Positions 63,289-64,000 of a stretch of 64,000 nt of DNA are shown one piece after another. Location: contig JACKLZ010000001.1 of assembly GCA_024235675.1 (NCBI GenBank), positions 806,001-870,000 on the forward strand. Reading direction: 5' to 3'. The translations under genes were made by a program, and so were the position numbers. The stretch's first letter is position 1. Each line of letters starts with the position of its first letter. The notes under the pieces were generated by a model. It was not told where the DNA came from and did not search any database. It saw nothing but the letters and a program-made list of their open reading frames with translations. The DNA is from Zoogloeaceae bacterium. GTDB lineage: Bacteria > Pseudomonadota > Gammaproteobacteria > Burkholderiales > Rhodocyclaceae.

Positions 63289-64000
63289 TCACGCCCGGCG
63301 CCAAAGGGTGCCCTCGGCCGTGTCTTCAAGCACGATGCCGCCCGCCTGGAGCTCCGCGCGAATGCGATCGGCTGCGGCGTAATCCTTCATCCGCTTGGCG
63401 GCAACACGCGCAGCGATCGCCGCTTCAATGGCCGTTTCATCCAGGCCGTCGGCGTCACCACCACCCTGCAGGAAACTGGTCGCCGAGCGCTCAAGCAAAC
63501 CGAGCACATTCCCCAGCGCCTGCAATTGCGCAGCCAGCAGCGCGTTCGCCGTACGATTGACCTCGGCGGCCATTTCAAACAGCACGGCCATGGCCTCGGC
63601 GGTATTGAAATCGTCATCCATCGCAGCACGGAAGCGAACGGCAAAGTCGCCCGTCCAGTCCACCGCTTCGATCGCCTCGGGCGCATGTTTGAGCGCCGTG
63701 TACAGGCGAGTCAATGCCGTTCGGGCATCATCGAGATGCGCATCGCTGTAATTCAGGGGGCTGCGGTAATGGGCGCGCAAGATGAAGAAGCGCACGACTT
63801 CGGCATCGTATTGCTTGAGCACCTCGCGAATGGTGAAGAAGTTGCCCAGGCTCTTCGACATCTTCTCGTTGTCGACTCGCACAAAACCGTTGTGCATCCA
63901 GTAATTCACATACTGGCAATCATGCGCGCCCTCGCTCTGGGCGATTTCGTTCTCATGGTGCGGAAACTGCAAATCCTGGCCGCCGCCGTGAATATCGAAC
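63289..64000 (-). CDS. cysS: Cysteinyl-tRNA synthetase, C-terminal part (cut by window edge)
   Basis: The visible 237 codons form the C-terminal half of CysRS and run off the right edge. The sequence begins FDIHGGGQDLQFPHHENEIAQSEGA, part of the class I catalytic domain with a zinc ligand region, and contains the KMSKS loop as NEKMSKSLGNFFTIREVL. The DALR-like helical domain follows and the gene ends LEDTAEGTLWRRA. The enzyme charges tRNA-Cys. The N-terminal HIGH motif lies outside the window. Confidence 0.97.
   Translation of the reverse strand, partial: FDIHGGGQDLQFPHHENEIAQSEGAHDCQYVNYWMHNGFVRVDNEKMSKSLGNFFTIREVLKQYDAEVVRFFILRAHYRSPLNYSDAHLDDARTALTRLYTALKHAPEAIEAVDWTGDFAVRFRAAMDDDFNTAEAMAVLFEMAAEVNRTANALLAAQLQALGNVLGLLERSATSFLQGGGDADGLDETAIEAAIAARVAAKRMKDYAAADRIRAELQAGGIVLEDTAEGTLWRRA

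Overview
The window is a gene-dense, GC-rich stretch of bacterial chromosome. Gene content and order point to a betaproteobacterium, most likely in or near the Rhodocyclales (Azoarcus/Thauera/Zoogloea relatives). The supporting blocks are recN-nadK facing hrcA-hemH, carA-carB-greA, rlmE-ftsH, yciB-yciI-bolA-ppiC, rsx/rnfABCDGE-nth, an aat-bpt pair, and a PEP-CTERM protein. The assignment is inferred from reading proteins and synteny; no database was searched. No rRNA, tRNA, CRISPR array or prophage was seen.

Layout. 1-534: a HepT/MntA toxin-antitoxin pair cut by the window edge. 645-4348: radA with a LysR regulator, facing lplT. 4390-5427: an intact IS481-type insertion sequence with a 6-bp target duplication. 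5494-9892: a minus-strand run tsaB-rimI-udg-lemA-ygcG-TPM (overlapping ends), plus a small exported protein. 10074-15091: an OmpR/EnvZ-type two-component system, a persulfide dioxygenase, and yciB-yciI-bolA-ppiC ending at a strong terminator. 15090-17938: permease and ATPase of an iron-type ABC importer, divergent. 17935-20442: aat, bpt, pyrD. 20480-26860: the Rnf/Rsx complex, nth and a DUF1841 gene behind a recognisable promoter. 26894-28661: two small cytochromes c and a PEP-CTERM GDSL hydrolase. 28771-33232: a unit of MoxR ATPase, small membrane protein, TIR-domain membrane protein and VWA/CoxE-type protein. 33287-37772: M61 peptidase, ftsH, rlmE. 37814-43809: yhbY, DUF4149, greA, carB, carA with a putative attenuator. 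43930-47893: a BarA-like hybrid kinase, dapB, bamE. 48011-49027: fur and a GDT1-type cation exporter. 49029-54298: recN, nadK, hrcA, hemH and a small membrane protein. 54320-56805: an AP2-like protein, trxC and a Ser/Thr kinase fused to a cNMP-binding-like domain. 56933-60848: grpE-dnaK-dnaJ with a sigma-32 promoter. 60914-64000: a branched-chain-type binding protein, an FNR-like regulator and the 3' part of cysS.

Most of the window is conserved housekeeping. The parts that stand out are the TIR gene between the MoxR and VWA genes, the two-repeat AP2-like protein, the kinase fused to a cyclic-nucleotide-like domain, an FNR homologue with three of four cluster cysteines, a family 4 uracil-DNA glycosylase with a substituted motif histidine, the carAB leader hairpin, and several operator-like palindromes. 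None of these is shown to be new by sequence reading alone.
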